The notes under the pieces are model-generated. The model was not told the origin of the DNA, made no database searches, and worked only from the letters and a program-made list of their open reading frames with translations. Both the position numbers and the translations under genes were made by a program. Shown piece by piece: positions 41,462 to 50,573 of a stretch of DNA of 64,000 nt; positions within the stretch are counted from its first letter, which is position 1, and the number at the start of each line of letters is the position of its first letter. The stretch is from Acinetobacter chinensis (GTDB lineage: Bacteria > Pseudomonadota > Gammaproteobacteria > Pseudomonadales > Moraxellaceae). The stretch spans positions 1,240,001 through 1,304,000 of the forward strand of contig NZ_CP032134.1 of NCBI RefSeq assembly GCF_002165375.2, in the 5' to 3' direction.

Positions 41462-42523
41462 TTATGCTACTTCATTTGCGAATAAATGTAATGCAGAAAG
41501 ACTGATCCAGACGGTCTGATTCGGACGGAACTGATGCAGTTTTGCTTCTTCAGCCGACAGATTGATTTCAATCAGATTGCCCTGACGGTCAGTCAGTTCA
41601 GCCAGTACCTTTCCTGCAATCCAGACTTCACGCAGGAAGGTCGCCTGAATGGCATTTTCCTGAGGCTGAGCATGAATCTGCATTTCATCAGGACGGGCAA
41701 AAGCAATCACGGAACCCTGAGCTGCATTTTTAGCTGAAGCGAGCTGAATGGTGTCCTGACCAATCTGAACAGTGCCGGAGTTATTCTGTCCCTCAAAACG
41801 GTTTGCCTGACCTAAAAAGTCAAAAACAAACGGTGTTGCCGGTTTTTCATAAACTTCACGTGGCGAACCAATCTGTTCTACATTTCCTTTATTCATTACG
41901 ATGATCTGGTCAGCAACTTCGAGCGCTTCTTCCTGATCGTGAGTCACAAAAATAGAGGTAATATGCAGTTCATCGTGCAGTGTACGTAACCAGCGGCGTA
42001 ATTCTTTACGGACTTTGGCATCCAGAGCACCAAACGGTTCATCCAGCAGTAATACCCGTGGTTCTACAGCCAGGGCGCGTGCCAGTGCAATACGCTGACG
42101 CTGACCACCGGAAAGCTGTGCAGGGTATCTGTCAGCCAGGAAGCCTAACTGAACCAGGTCCAGCAGACGGGTGACACGTTTTTTAATTTCAGCTTCGTTT
42201 GGGCGGGTTGCACGTGGGCGTACACGCAGACCAAAAGCAATATTGTCGAAAACGGTCATGTGGCGGAACAGCGCATAGTGCTGAAATACGAAACCGACTT
42301 CACGTTCACGGACATGAACATTGGTTGCATCTTCGCCTTCCAGAATAACCTGACCACCATCAGCAGATTCAAGACCTGCGATGATGCGTAGCAGTGTGGT
42401 TTTTCCACAACCCGATGGTCCAAGCAGGGCAACTAGCTGTCCATCTGGAAAATCCAGAGAGATGTTTTTCAGTGCATGGAATGCACCAAAGTGTTTTTCA
42501 ATATTTTTAACTTGAATACTCAT
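41462..42523 (-). CDS. cysA: Sulfate/thiosulfate ABC transporter ATPase
   Basis: 353 residues. ABC ATPase: Walker A GPSGCGKTT, signature LSGGQRQRIALARALA, Walker B RVLLLDEPFGALD, switch His in FVTHDQEEALEVAD, then a C-terminal TOBE-like regulatory domain (ASAKNAAQGSVIAFARPDEM). Energises sulfate and thiosulfate import with CysT and CysW. AAGGAATG precedes the ATG; 11 bases after the cysW stop. Confidence 0.96.
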   Translation of the reverse strand: MSIQVKNIEKHFGAFHALKNISLDFPDGQLVALLGPSGCGKTTLLRIIAGLESADGGQVILEGEDATNVHVREREVGFVFQHYALFRHMTVFDNIAFGLRVRPRATRPNEAEIKKRVTRLLDLVQLGFLADRYPAQLSGGQRQRIALARALAVEPRVLLLDEPFGALDAKVRKELRRWLRTLHDELHITSIFVTHDQEEALEVADQIIVMNKGNVEQIGSPREVYEKPATPFVFDFLGQANRFEGQNNSGTVQIGQDTIQLASAKNAAQGSVIAFARPDEMQIHAQPQENAIQATFLREVWIAGKVLAELTDRQGNLIEINLSAEEAKLHQFRPNQTVWISLSALHLFANEVA

Positions 42524-42534
42524 GAGGTCATTCC

Positions 42535-43428
42535 TTAAGAAGCTGTTGAATCATCATTACGGGCGTTCTGTTTTTCCTGGCGTAACTCAACCCAGGTTTT
42601 CAGAATCAGTGTCACAATTGCAAGTAATGCAAGCAGTGAAGACACGGCAAATGCTGCGCTGAAGGTATATTCGTTGTAGAGAATTTCTACATGCAGTGGC
42701 AGGGTGTTGGTTTCGCCACGAATATGTCCTGAAACAACAGAAACAGCACCGAATTCACCCATTGCACGTGCATTACACAGAATGACACCGTAAATGAGAC
42801 CCCATTTAATATTTGGCAGGGTAACTTTCCAGAAAGTCTGCCAGCCTGAAGCACCCAGTACAATGGCAGCTTCTTCTTCTTCAGTTCCCTGTGCTTCCAT
42901 TAAAGGAATCAGTTCACGGGCAACAAAAGGAACGGTAATAAACACAGTTGCAAGAACAATAGCAGGAACGGCGTACAGAATTTTAATGTCATTGTCCATG
43001 AGCCATCCGCCAAACCAGCCTTGCGTACCGAAAATCAGCACCAGCATTAAGCCTGCAATGACTGGAGAAACAGAAAAGGGCATATCAATGATTGTGGTCA
43101 GAATGGATTTGCCACGGAAGTTGAACTTTGCAACACACCATGCAGCGGCAACACCAAAAACAACGTTCAGTGGAACGGCAATCACAGCGGTCAGCAGAGT
43201 CAGTTTCACTGCGGACAGTGTATCTGGATGAACCAGTGCCTGAAAATAAACACCGACACCCTGTTTAAATGCTTCAACAAAAACCAGTACCAATGGCAGA
43301 ATCAGGCAGCTGATAAAGAAGATCAGTGCAATGATAATCAGAGTATTGCGTACCCATGCCGGTTCACGTGTTGCATCACGGGATTGCAGTTTCTGGGCTA
43401 ATGCATTGCTGTTTGTATTCAGACTCAT
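42535..43428 (-). CDS. cysW: Sulfate ABC transporter permease CysW
   Basis: 297 residues from ATG 43428, preceded by GGGAGG; its ATG overlaps the cysT stop by four bases (ATGA). Six predicted membrane helices with the binding-protein-dependent permease EAA loop: EAQGTEEEEAAIVLGASGWQ and FWKVTLPNIKWGLIYGVILC. The CARAMGEFGAVSVVSGHIRG motif is typical of CysW. Forms the heterodimeric channel with CysT. Confidence 0.95.
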   Translation of the reverse strand: MSLNTNSNALAQKLQSRDATREPAWVRNTLIIIALIFFISCLILPLVLVFVEAFKQGVGVYFQALVHPDTLSAVKLTLLTAVIAVPLNVVFGVAAAWCVAKFNFRGKSILTTIIDMPFSVSPVIAGLMLVLIFGTQGWFGGWLMDNDIKILYAVPAIVLATVFITVPFVARELIPLMEAQGTEEEEAAIVLGASGWQTFWKVTLPNIKWGLIYGVILCNARAMGEFGAVSVVSGHIRGETNTLPLHVEILYNEYTFSAAFAVSSLLALLAIVTLILKTWVELRQEKQNARNDDSTAS

Positions 43429-44258
43429 TTTACAGTCCTCCCTGTGCGACGGCTTGCCCATGCCTGAACCAGGTTAATCAGGAACAGAATGGCAAAGGAG
43501 ATGACCAGCATAACCACAGCAATTGTGGTTGCACCTGCATAGTCATATTCTTCCAGTCGGGAAATAATCATGAGAGGAGCAATCTCTGTTTCAAAAGGCT
43601 GGTTACCGGCAATGAAAATTACAGAACCGTATTCACCAACGCCACGAGCAAATGCCAGGGCAAAACCTGTCAGCAGTGCCGGAAAAAGTACAGGCAGAAT
43701 GACTTTGGTAATAATCTGGAAGCGGTTGGCACCTAAGGCAGATGCAGCTTCTTCAAGTTCTGTTTCAAAGTCACTCAGAACAGGCTGAACTGTCCGAACC
43801 ACAAAAGGAATACCAATAAAAATCAGAGCAAGGGTAATCCCGATAGGTGTATAGGCAACTTTGATTCCGATCGGTTCCAGATACTGACCCAGCCAGCCTG
43901 TCGGTGCGTAAAGAGACGTTAAAGCAATACCGGCTACGGCTGTAGGCAGGGCAAAGGGTAAATCCACCAGTGCATCTACAATACGTTTTCCGGGAAAACT
44001 GTAACGAACCAGACACCATGCCAGCAGCAGGCCGAAAATGACGTTAATAAACGCAGCAATAAGTGCTGCACTGAAACTTAACTGCAAAGATTTTAAAATA
44101 CGTTCTGAGCTGAGAATTTCCCATAAACCATCCCATCCGATACCTAAAGATTTAATAAAAACCGCAGATAAAGGAATCAGAACAATTAATGATAAATACG
44201 CAAGGGTAAAGCCCAGTGAAAGACCAAATCCAGGCAGCACTCGGGATCGCTGCGACAT
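43425..44258 (-). CDS. cysT: Sulfate ABC transporter permease CysT (CysU)
   Basis: 277 residues, six membrane helices, permease EAA loop around LEEAASALGANRFQIITKVI, and RGVGEYGSVIFIAGNQPFET, the CysT hallmark. GAGGAG lies before the ATG. It heads the coupled cysT-cysW-cysA block; the binding-protein gene is separated from it by a hydrolase gene. Confidence 0.95.
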   Translation of the reverse strand: MSQRSRVLPGFGLSLGFTLAYLSLIVLIPLSAVFIKSLGIGWDGLWEILSSERILKSLQLSFSAALIAAFINVIFGLLLAWCLVRYSFPGKRIVDALVDLPFALPTAVAGIALTSLYAPTGWLGQYLEPIGIKVAYTPIGITLALIFIGIPFVVRTVQPVLSDFETELEEAASALGANRFQIITKVILPVLFPALLTGFALAFARGVGEYGSVIFIAGNQPFETEIAPLMIISRLEEYDYAGATTIAVVMLVISFAILFLINLVQAWASRRTGRTVK

Positions 44259-44342
44259 GATTACTCCTCAGAGAGAGAATACTGACCGAAGTCGGTCAGT
44301 GAAGATAAAATTCAATTTCGGCACAAGCATAATTTGCAGCTC

Positions 44343-44948
44343 TTAAATTGCAAATTTAAATAAATACTTCCTATCATCAGTATTGCTGATATAAGGCAGA
44401 AAATTTTCTGAAATCAGGAAATTCTGAAGTTGCGGGAATGTTCCAAAACCAGAAGCCACATTGATATGACCTGCCAGCCCAATATTTACAGGGGTCAGAT
44501 CCCAGGCGTCAGCCAGTTGCAGTGCATCTGAAAAATTCAGCCAGGGATCGTTTTCACTGATGATCAGGGTGGTCGGAACATGAATCTTCAGATTATGAAA
44601 ATAAGCCTGATAATCCGTCCGACTCAGTCTGGCAAAACCTGCTTCTCCAAATCTTGCAGGATTTGCAGGTGCAACCAGGATGACACTCTTAATTTTTTTT
44701 GCTAAGCGTGGATGCTGTGCCAGTGCGGCAACTGTGGTCAGACAGCCAAAACTGTGTGCAACAATCTGGATATTCTGTTGAACGGCATCTACAGTATTTA
44801 CAAACTCTGCGATCCAGTCTTTCAGAACAGGAAGATTCCAGTCCTTCTGTTCAACACGGGAGCAGGACACAAGCTGACGCTGTAAAACTGACTGCCAGTG
44901 ATCGTGTTCACTACCACCTACACCAGGTACAATTACGGTATGTATCAT
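44343..44948 (-). CDS. RBBP9/YdeN-family serine hydrolase inside the sulfate cluster
   Basis: 201 residues from ATG 44948, where AGGAG is 8 bases upstream; ATG 44954 would be only 2 bases from it. Alpha/beta hydrolase: VPGVGGSEHDHWQSVLQ at the N-terminus, nucleophile in IVAHSFGCLTTVAAL, Asp in SENDPWLNF, His in GLAGHINVASGFG. Function unknown in bacteria; human RBBP9 is a serine hydrolase. It sits between sbp and cysT on the same strand with ~30 and ~85-base gaps, so it is probably co-regulated with sulfur uptake; release of sulfur from an ester or acylated compound is one guess. Confidence 0.85.
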   Translation of the reverse strand: MIHTVIVPGVGGSEHDHWQSVLQRQLVSCSRVEQKDWNLPVLKDWIAEFVNTVDAVQQNIQIVAHSFGCLTTVAALAQHPRLAKKIKSVILVAPANPARFGEAGFARLSRTDYQAYFHNLKIHVPTTLIISENDPWLNFSDALQLADAWDLTPVNIGLAGHINVASGFGTFPQLQNFLISENFLPYISNTDDRKYLFKFAI

Positions 44949-44980
44949 GTCCATGACTCCTTTGCTGATCTCAGGTCAGA

Positions 44981-45991
44981 TTATTTGCTGGCACTGTTGG
45001 CTTTGACGATCTGGTCAAAAACACCACCGTTTTCAAAATGCTGTTTCTGAACTTTTGCCCAGCCACCAAACTCTTTATCAATTGTGACGAGTTTTAAAGG
45101 CTTGAACGTTGCTGAATATTTTTTCAGAACAGCTGCATTACGTGGACGGTAGAAATTCTTTGCCGCAATTTCCTGACCTGCCGGTGAATACAGATAGTTC
45201 AGATAGGCTTTGGCAAGATTCAGTGTTCCGTCTTTCTGCGCATTTTTTTCTACAATCGCAACAGGCGGTTCAGCCAGAATGGACAGAGACGGGGTAATGA
45301 TTTCAAATTTACCCGGTTGTTCGCGGGTTGCCAGGAATGCTTCATTTTCCCATGCCAACAGAACATCACCAATGCCACGCTCTGCAAAAGTGGTGGTTGA
45401 ACCACGGGCACCTGAGTCAAGGACTTTTGTCTGTTTATAAATCTGACGTACAAAGTCCTGTGCTTTTGCATCTGAACCATACTTATGTTTAGCCCATGCC
45501 CATGCGCCTAAATAGTTCCAGCGCGCACCGCCTGAAGTTTTAGGGTTGGGAGTTACAATTTCCACACCTGGTTTAACTAAATCGCCCCAGTCTTTAATCC
45601 CTTTTGGGTTGCCTTTACGCACTAAAAATACAATGGTGGACGTATATGGTGTCGAGTTCTGTGGAAATTTCTTTTGCCAGTCTTTTAGAAGCAGGTTACT
45701 GTTTTCTGCAATCGCATCAATATCAGCAGCCAGTGCCAGTGTTACAACATCGGCATTCAGACCATCAATGACAGCACGTGCCTGTTTGCCTGAGCCGCCG
45801 TGAGACTGTTTGAAATCAATGTCCTGACCGGTTTTTGATTTCCAGTAGCTTGCAAACTGTTTGTTGAAGTTGTCATAAAGCTCACGTGTTGGGTCATAAG
45901 ATACATTCAGGAAATCTTTAGCCACTGCGCCAAAAGATACCGCTGAAATCACTGCTGCCAGAACCCCGGTTCTTAATGTTTTGAATTGCAT
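44981..45991 (-). CDS. sbp: Periplasmic sulfate-binding protein
   Basis: 336 residues from ATG 45991; GAGG lies 7 bases upstream, which favours it over ATG 45997. Signal peptide FKTLRTGVLAAVISAVSFGA ending at AVA. Mature motifs of the sulfate-binding family: LNVSYDPTRELYDNFNKQFA, SHGGSGKQARAVIDGLNADV, NPKTSGGARWNYLGAWAWA, and YRPRNAAVLKKY. It captures sulfate (or thiosulfate) and delivers it to CysTWA. First gene of the cluster; the ~170 AT-rich bases upstream should hold the CysB-controlled promoter. Confidence 0.95.
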   Translation of the reverse strand: MQFKTLRTGVLAAVISAVSFGAVAKDFLNVSYDPTRELYDNFNKQFASYWKSKTGQDIDFKQSHGGSGKQARAVIDGLNADVVTLALAADIDAIAENSNLLLKDWQKKFPQNSTPYTSTIVFLVRKGNPKGIKDWGDLVKPGVEIVTPNPKTSGGARWNYLGAWAWAKHKYGSDAKAQDFVRQIYKQTKVLDSGARGSTTTFAERGIGDVLLAWENEAFLATREQPGKFEIITPSLSILAEPPVAIVEKNAQKDGTLNLAKAYLNYLYSPAGQEIAAKNFYRPRNAAVLKKYSATFKPLKLVTIDKEFGGWAKVQKQHFENGGVFDQIVKANSASK

Positions 45992-46166
45992 GTTCATACC
46001 TCGGAAATTTTAAATTTTTTAAATGTTTTGTAACGTGAGGCAAGAATACATCTGCTTACTTTGCATAAAAAATAATAAAAAATGAATTTTATATGAATAA
46101 AAATGAAATATAAGATTTCATGATTTTCTTTTACACTATGGGCGGATTCAGCAGGAGCTTTCCGGT

Positions 46167-46979
46167 ATGCGATGTTTCAGAAATGGTAAAGAGGTCAGTG
46201 ACATTCATGTGCTTGATCGGGCATTTCATTATGGTGATGGCTGTTTTACAACAGCAAGGATACGTAATGGTCTGATTGAAATGCAGCAACGGCATTTTAC
46301 CCGCCTTGGAGACAGTTGCAGCCGGCTCGCTCTGAAAGCAGATCTGAAACACATCACACAGACCCTTGAATTACTGGCGCAGACACAGGAAAGTGTTACT
46401 GGAACGCTGAAAATTCTGATCAGTCGTGGTCAGGGGCAAAGAGGTTACAGCCTGCCTGATCATCCGGCTGATGTATGGGTTTATTATTATCCGGCTCAGA
46501 TGCTTGAATTTACTCATGACAGTATGACGACGGGTGTGCTGAAACAGTCCCTGGGCTTAAGCATGCCAGCACTGGTGGGACTGAAATCTTTAAACCGCCT
46601 GGAACAGGTGATGCTTAAAACAGAAGCAGACCTGCACGGATGGCAGGAAGCACTGGTCACAGATGTACAGGGTGCGGTTGTTGAAGGTGTGAGCAGTAAT
46701 TGTTTCATGCGTATAAACGATACATGGATTACACCAGAACTCCGCTATAATGGCGTACATGGCGTGATGCGTGCAGAAATACTGGAGCGGATGCAACAGT
46801 CTTCGATTGTCTGTGAACAGCGTTATGTCGATATGGATGAAATCCGCCAGATACAGAGTCTGTTTTTCTGTAATGCGCTTCACCCCATGAAAATTGCAGC
46901 GGAACTGAATCAGCGCCAGCTGGAAGTACAGCCGTGTATTGACCTTTTTAATGTTTTACAACTGAATCAGATTCATTGA
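46167..46979 (+). CDS. pabC: Aminodeoxychorismate lyase
   Basis: 270 residues, PLP fold-type IV. DRAFHYGDGCFTTARI is the N-terminal hallmark, LKSLNRLEQVMLKTEA holds the Schiff-base lysine, and GAVVEGVSSNCFM the cofactor-binding Glu. It makes 4-aminobenzoate and pyruvate from aminodeoxychorismate for folate. The stop is one base before the mltG start, giving the conserved pabC-mltG-tmk operon. Confidence 0.93.
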   Translation: MRCFRNGKEVSDIHVLDRAFHYGDGCFTTARIRNGLIEMQQRHFTRLGDSCSRLALKADLKHITQTLELLAQTQESVTGTLKILISRGQGQRGYSLPDHPADVWVYYYPAQMLEFTHDSMTTGVLKQSLGLSMPALVGLKSLNRLEQVMLKTEADLHGWQEALVTDVQGAVVEGVSSNCFMRINDTWITPELRYNGVHGVMRAEILERMQQSSIVCEQRYVDMDEIRQIQSLFFCNALHPMKIAAELNQRQLEVQPCIDLFNVLQLNQIH

Positions 46980-46980
46980 T

Positions 46981-48042
46981 ATGTCCACACCCAAAAAGAA
47001 AACCAGAAAGAACGCTCAGAAAAAAGCAGCAGGTCTTCCTTTCAGTATGAAAGGTGTGCTGATTGCCTGTGCAATATTTTCAGTGATGATCATTGTGATT
47101 TTAAAGCTGAGTCTGTTTAAGGACTATCCTGTAGAGGGTAAAAAACAGATGCTTGCAGTGGGTGCGGGAGATACCTATACAGGCTTTATTGACCGGCTGG
47201 CAAAGGAAAATAAAGTCAGTTTTCCTGCGGTGCTTAAGCTTTATCGAAAGCTGATGATTCATGACACGATGAAAGCCGGGGTCTATGAAGTCCGTGCAGG
47301 CATGAGTATCCGCCAGGTACTGGAAATGATCTCAGATGTAAATAATGCTCAGATGAATCGGGTACTGATCATTGAAGGGACAACATTCAGACAGCTGGTC
47401 GATGCACTGAAAAAAGATGATCTGGTCAAAAAAGAAGTGATCAGCTTGCCTTATGATCAGATGCTGAAAGCACTGGATATTCCATACAGTCATCCTGAAG
47501 GACTCTTTGCACCGGATACATATTTTTTTGCCAAAGGTGAATCTGACCGTAAGATTCTGACAGATCTGTATAAACGTCAGATGAAAGCACTGGATGAAGC
47601 ATGGGAAAACCGTGCCTCAGATCTGCCTTATAAAGATAAATATGAAGCGCTGATTATGGCTTCCATTATTGAAAAAGAAACCAGCCTGGACAGTGAACTG
47701 GAACAGGTTTCGGGTGTGTTTGTCCGTCGTCTGAAAATGGGGATGCGTTTACAGACAGACCCAACCGTGATTTACGGCATGGGTGAACGTTATAACGGTA
47801 ATATCACGCGGAAGGATTTAAGGACACCAACGCCTTATAACACCTACACTATAAATGGACTTCCGCCTACACCGATTGCGTTGCCTGGTGCAAAAGCAAT
47901 TCAGGCTGCTATGCATCCGGACAGCTCAGACAATATTTATTTTGTAGCCACAGGAAACGGTGGACACAAATTCAGCGCCAGTTTAGCAGAGCATAATAAG
48001 GCGGTTCAGGATTATCTTTCAGTCATTCGTTCAAAAAATTAA
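46981..48042 (+). CDS. mltG: Endolytic murein transglycosylase
   Basis: 353 residues. A lysine-rich cytoplasmic start and one membrane helix (~25-45, GVLIACAIFSVMIIVILKLS) are followed by a periplasmic YceG/MltG domain: LysM-like GAGDTYTGFIDRLAKEN, the catalytic glutamate in ASIIEKETSLDSELEQ, and LQTDPTVIYGMGERYNGNIT with TPYNTYTINGLPPTPIALPG. It cleaves nascent peptidoglycan and limits glycan strand length. Confidence 0.95.
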   Translation: MSTPKKKTRKNAQKKAAGLPFSMKGVLIACAIFSVMIIVILKLSLFKDYPVEGKKQMLAVGAGDTYTGFIDRLAKENKVSFPAVLKLYRKLMIHDTMKAGVYEVRAGMSIRQVLEMISDVNNAQMNRVLIIEGTTFRQLVDALKKDDLVKKEVISLPYDQMLKALDIPYSHPEGLFAPDTYFFAKGESDRKILTDLYKRQMKALDEAWENRASDLPYKDKYEALIMASIIEKETSLDSELEQVSGVFVRRLKMGMRLQTDPTVIYGMGERYNGNITRKDLRTPTPYNTYTINGLPPTPIALPGAKAIQAAMHPDSSDNIYFVATGNGGHKFSASLAEHNKAVQDYLSVIRSKN

Positions 48043-48051
48043 GGAATCTGC

Positions 48052-48660
48052 ATGTTTATCAGTTTTGAAGGCACTGAAGGTGTAGGAAAAACAACGCTCA
48101 TTCGCAGTCTGTATGAATATTTTCAGCAGCAGGGACAGGATGTGGTGCTGACACGTGAGCCAGGTGGAACACCTATGGCTGAACAGATCCGCTCTCTGTT
48201 GCTTTCAGTCAATCATGATGAACAGATGAGCAATGATACCGAATTGCTGCTGATGTATGCGGCACGTGCACAGCATCTTGAGCAGGTGATTCTTCCTGCT
48301 TTGCAGGCAGGAAAAGTGGTTCTCTGTGATCGTTTTACCGATTCCAGTTTTGCATATCAGTGTGCAGGTCGTGGTCTCAGTCGTGAAAAACTGCAGTTAT
48401 TGAACAATAATTTTGTGGTGAAAATGCCTGATATTACCTTCTGGCTTGATGCACCTACTGAGCTTGGCATGAGTCGGGCACGTGAGCGAGGTGCACTGGA
48501 TCGTTTTGAACAGGAAAAAGTCAGCTTTTTTGAAAAAGTCCGTTCAGGCTTTGCAGAGATTTATCAGAATGAGCCTTTAAGAATGAAGCGTCTGGATGCA
48601 ACTCAGACACCTGAACAGGTGTTTAAGGATGCCCTTGAGCTGATTCAACTTAAGCTCTGA
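48052..48660 (+). CDS. tmk: Thymidylate kinase
   Basis: 202 residues. P-loop FEGTEGVGKTTLIRSL, TREPGGTPMAEQIRSLLL (the dTMP-binding segment), DRFTDSSFAYQCAGRG (DRF/H-type catalytic motif), and the lid region SRARERGALDRFEQE. It phosphorylates dTMP to dTDP. Nine bases after mltG; holB, which often follows, is not here. A terminator follows. Confidence 0.95.
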   Translation: MFISFEGTEGVGKTTLIRSLYEYFQQQGQDVVLTREPGGTPMAEQIRSLLLSVNHDEQMSNDTELLLMYAARAQHLEQVILPALQAGKVVLCDRFTDSSFAYQCAGRGLSREKLQLLNNNFVVKMPDITFWLDAPTELGMSRARERGALDRFEQEKVSFFEKVRSGFAEIYQNEPLRMKRLDATQTPEQVFKDALELIQLKL

Positions 48661-48672
48661 AGATAACTGAAT

Positions 48673-48703
48673 AAAAAAAGCTGACCTGAGTCAGCTTTTT
48701 TTA
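48673..48703 (+). terminator. Terminator of the pabC-mltG-tmk operon
   Basis: AAAAAAGCTGAC-ctga-GTCAGCTTTTTT with a T-run, 13 bases after the tmk stop. Confidence 0.95.
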
Positions 48704-48806
48704 TTTGAACTGGCTTGTTTGCGATATTTTATGGCTGAATCAATCAATCATGAGTTTTCTACATTGATACAATAAATGAGAATTATTATTGATAAAGGTG
48801 GGATTC

Positions 48807-49184
48807 ATGTACATTCATCGCGTTGAAAATTTTCCTGTTGTTGAAATCGACTGTTCCAGGTCTATGCCTGTCGATGAGTCACTGGCTGTTTTTTCAGAGT
48901 TGCTTTTGCGTAAGCAGCCATTTGTCTTTATCGGTTCGGGTTCATTTCAGGACGAACAGAACAGCCATGAAGACCGTAAAAAAGTCGCTTTATGGGTGAA
49001 AGCGCATAAAGCGGAACTGACAGCATTTGTTCAGGCAATGATTTATATTCAGCCTGATAAAGCCATCCAGGCTGTTTTGAGACAATTTGCAGAAAACTAT
49101 GAAAAATTTTCGGGTTATCCCATGATCATGGTTGAAAATGCAGAGCAGGCGAACCAGACTGTTCAAAGCTTATTATCTGCCTGA
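48807..49184 (+). CDS. Unknown 125-residue cytoplasmic protein
   Basis: Start ATG 48807 has AAGGTGG 5-6 bases upstream; an 18-base extension is not supported. MYIHRVENFPVVEIDCSRSM opens a mixed alpha/beta protein with no signal peptide or membrane helix; KQPFVFIGSGSF and MIYIQPDKAIQAVLRQFAEN are its most distinctive segments. No family recognised. It ends 15 bases before the AraC-type gene on the same strand, so the two are likely co-transcribed. Confidence 0.78.
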   Translation: MYIHRVENFPVVEIDCSRSMPVDESLAVFSELLLRKQPFVFIGSGSFQDEQNSHEDRKKVALWVKAHKAELTAFVQAMIYIQPDKAIQAVLRQFAENYEKFSGYPMIMVENAEQANQTVQSLLSA

Positions 49185-49199
49185 GTTCCGAATTATAAA

Positions 49200-49979
49200 A
49201 TGAGTCAAATCCATCCACCCTTCAGTGTTACAGAACCGGATTCGATTGCGCGACCTGTGGCAGTGATGGCAATGGGTGGTGAAATTCCTGACTGGGAAAT
49301 GGGGGCGCATACTCATCTTAAATCTCAGCTTATGGTGACTCAGTCCGGTATGCTGACAGTGGGTACAGCGGAAGGCATGTGGGTCGTTCCACCACGGACA
49401 GCCATCTGGATACCTGCGGGTGTGAGTCACTCGGTCACCAGTTTTGGTCTGTCTAAAGGGATTGTGGTTTTTCTTGATTCTGAGATTGTTTTTGAACATC
49501 TGCGCTTGTGTACCGTGCTTGAGGTCAGTACATTTTTGAATGTGCTGCTGGAGCGGGTCATTGATATACCGCAGCTGTATGAGACTGAAGAAGATATTCG
49601 TTTGATGCAGGTCGTTGTTGATGAAATTGCTCAGGCACAGCAGCAGTGGTTTTATTTACCAGTTCCTAAAGACAAACGTCTGAAAAAACTGACTGATGAA
49701 TTAATCCGAATGCCGGATATGGAGCTGCGTCTGGAACTTGCAGCTGACCTGTGTCATATCAGTCAGCGGACACTGACCCGACTGTTTCTGAAGGAAACTG
49801 GGTTGTCACTGAATGACTGGAAAAGGCGGCTGCATATCCTGCTTGCGCTGCAATGGCTGCATGAAGGCAAGCCTGTTCAGATCGTGGCTCAGTTACTCGG
49901 TTATGAAAGCGATTCGAGTTTTATTGCCATGTTTAAAAAAATTATGAAAAGCCCACCTAAAAAGTATCTAAAACAATAA
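49200..49979 (+). CDS. AraC-family regulator with cupin sensor
   Basis: 259 residues. N-terminal cupin (HTHLKSQLMVTQSGMLTVGT, PPRTAIWIPAGVSHSV) and C-terminal AraC double helix-turn-helix (LAADLCHISQRTLTRLFLKE and IVAQLLGYESDSSFIAMFKK). This layout is that of AraC activators with an N-terminal ligand-binding barrel. No nearby target is obvious: genes on both sides are unknowns or a thioesterase. No good ribosome site, consistent with translation coupled to the gene before. Confidence 0.9.
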   Translation: MSQIHPPFSVTEPDSIARPVAVMAMGGEIPDWEMGAHTHLKSQLMVTQSGMLTVGTAEGMWVVPPRTAIWIPAGVSHSVTSFGLSKGIVVFLDSEIVFEHLRLCTVLEVSTFLNVLLERVIDIPQLYETEEDIRLMQVVVDEIAQAQQQWFYLPVPKDKRLKKLTDELIRMPDMELRLELAADLCHISQRTLTRLFLKETGLSLNDWKRRLHILLALQWLHEGKPVQIVAQLLGYESDSSFIAMFKKIMKSPPKKYLKQ

Positions 49980-50047
49980 GGTGCTTGTTATTTGTCAGGT
50001 CAGCGATTTATATTAAGTCAATCATATGAGCGTAGATAAAAGGATTT

Positions 50048-50461
50048 ATGAAAAGTTCAAAAGATGAAATCAATGCTTTCCTGGAAAAGGAATTTCCACA
50101 AAGTTTAAAAAAATGTGAAATTGAATCTGTGTCAGATCGGGAAGCAACGGTTATTTATCATGTGGATGAACATGATCTGAGACCAGGCGGAACAGTTTCA
50201 GGACCTTCCATGATGACAGTTGCTGATTATGCTTTGTATATCGCTATTTTGGGTGAAATTGGCATTGTGGGTCTTGCGGTAACAACCAATCTCAGTATCA
50301 ACTTTTTAAGAAAACCGACAGCCAATCAGGATATCAAGGGCGTATGTACCCTGATGAAAGTTGGCAAGGCTCTGGCAGTGGGTGATGTCTGGCTTTACTC
50401 GCTAGGCAGTGATGAACCGATTGCGCATGTGGTCGGGACATATTCCATTCCACCGCGCTAG
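50048..50461 (+). CDS. PaaI-type hot-dog thioesterase
   Basis: 137 residues, hot-dog fold of the PaaI/YbdB group: LRPGGTVSGPSMMTVADYAL (the G-x(n)-D active-site helix), VTTNLSINFLRKPT and VAHVVGTYSIP-like end. It hydrolyses an acyl-CoA or aromatic-CoA thioester; the substrate is unknown. ATG preceded by AAAAGGA. Separate from the next gene by ~110 bases. Confidence 0.85.
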   Translation: MKSSKDEINAFLEKEFPQSLKKCEIESVSDREATVIYHVDEHDLRPGGTVSGPSMMTVADYALYIAILGEIGIVGLAVTTNLSINFLRKPTANQDIKGVCTLMKVGKALAVGDVWLYSLGSDEPIAHVVGTYSIPPR

Positions 50462-50573
50462 TTTTTTTATGCAGTACAGGGCAAAAGCATCTGTGCTGCA
50501 AAACCGTATTATAAAATTAAAAAAATCAGAAAAAAGAAGCTTTATTTCTATAAAAAATGACAGGGGTAGGGGA

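Noticed and set aside
42794..43231. 145-codon plus-strand frame opposite cysW
   Set aside because: Antisense to a conserved permease; no ribosome site or family pattern.
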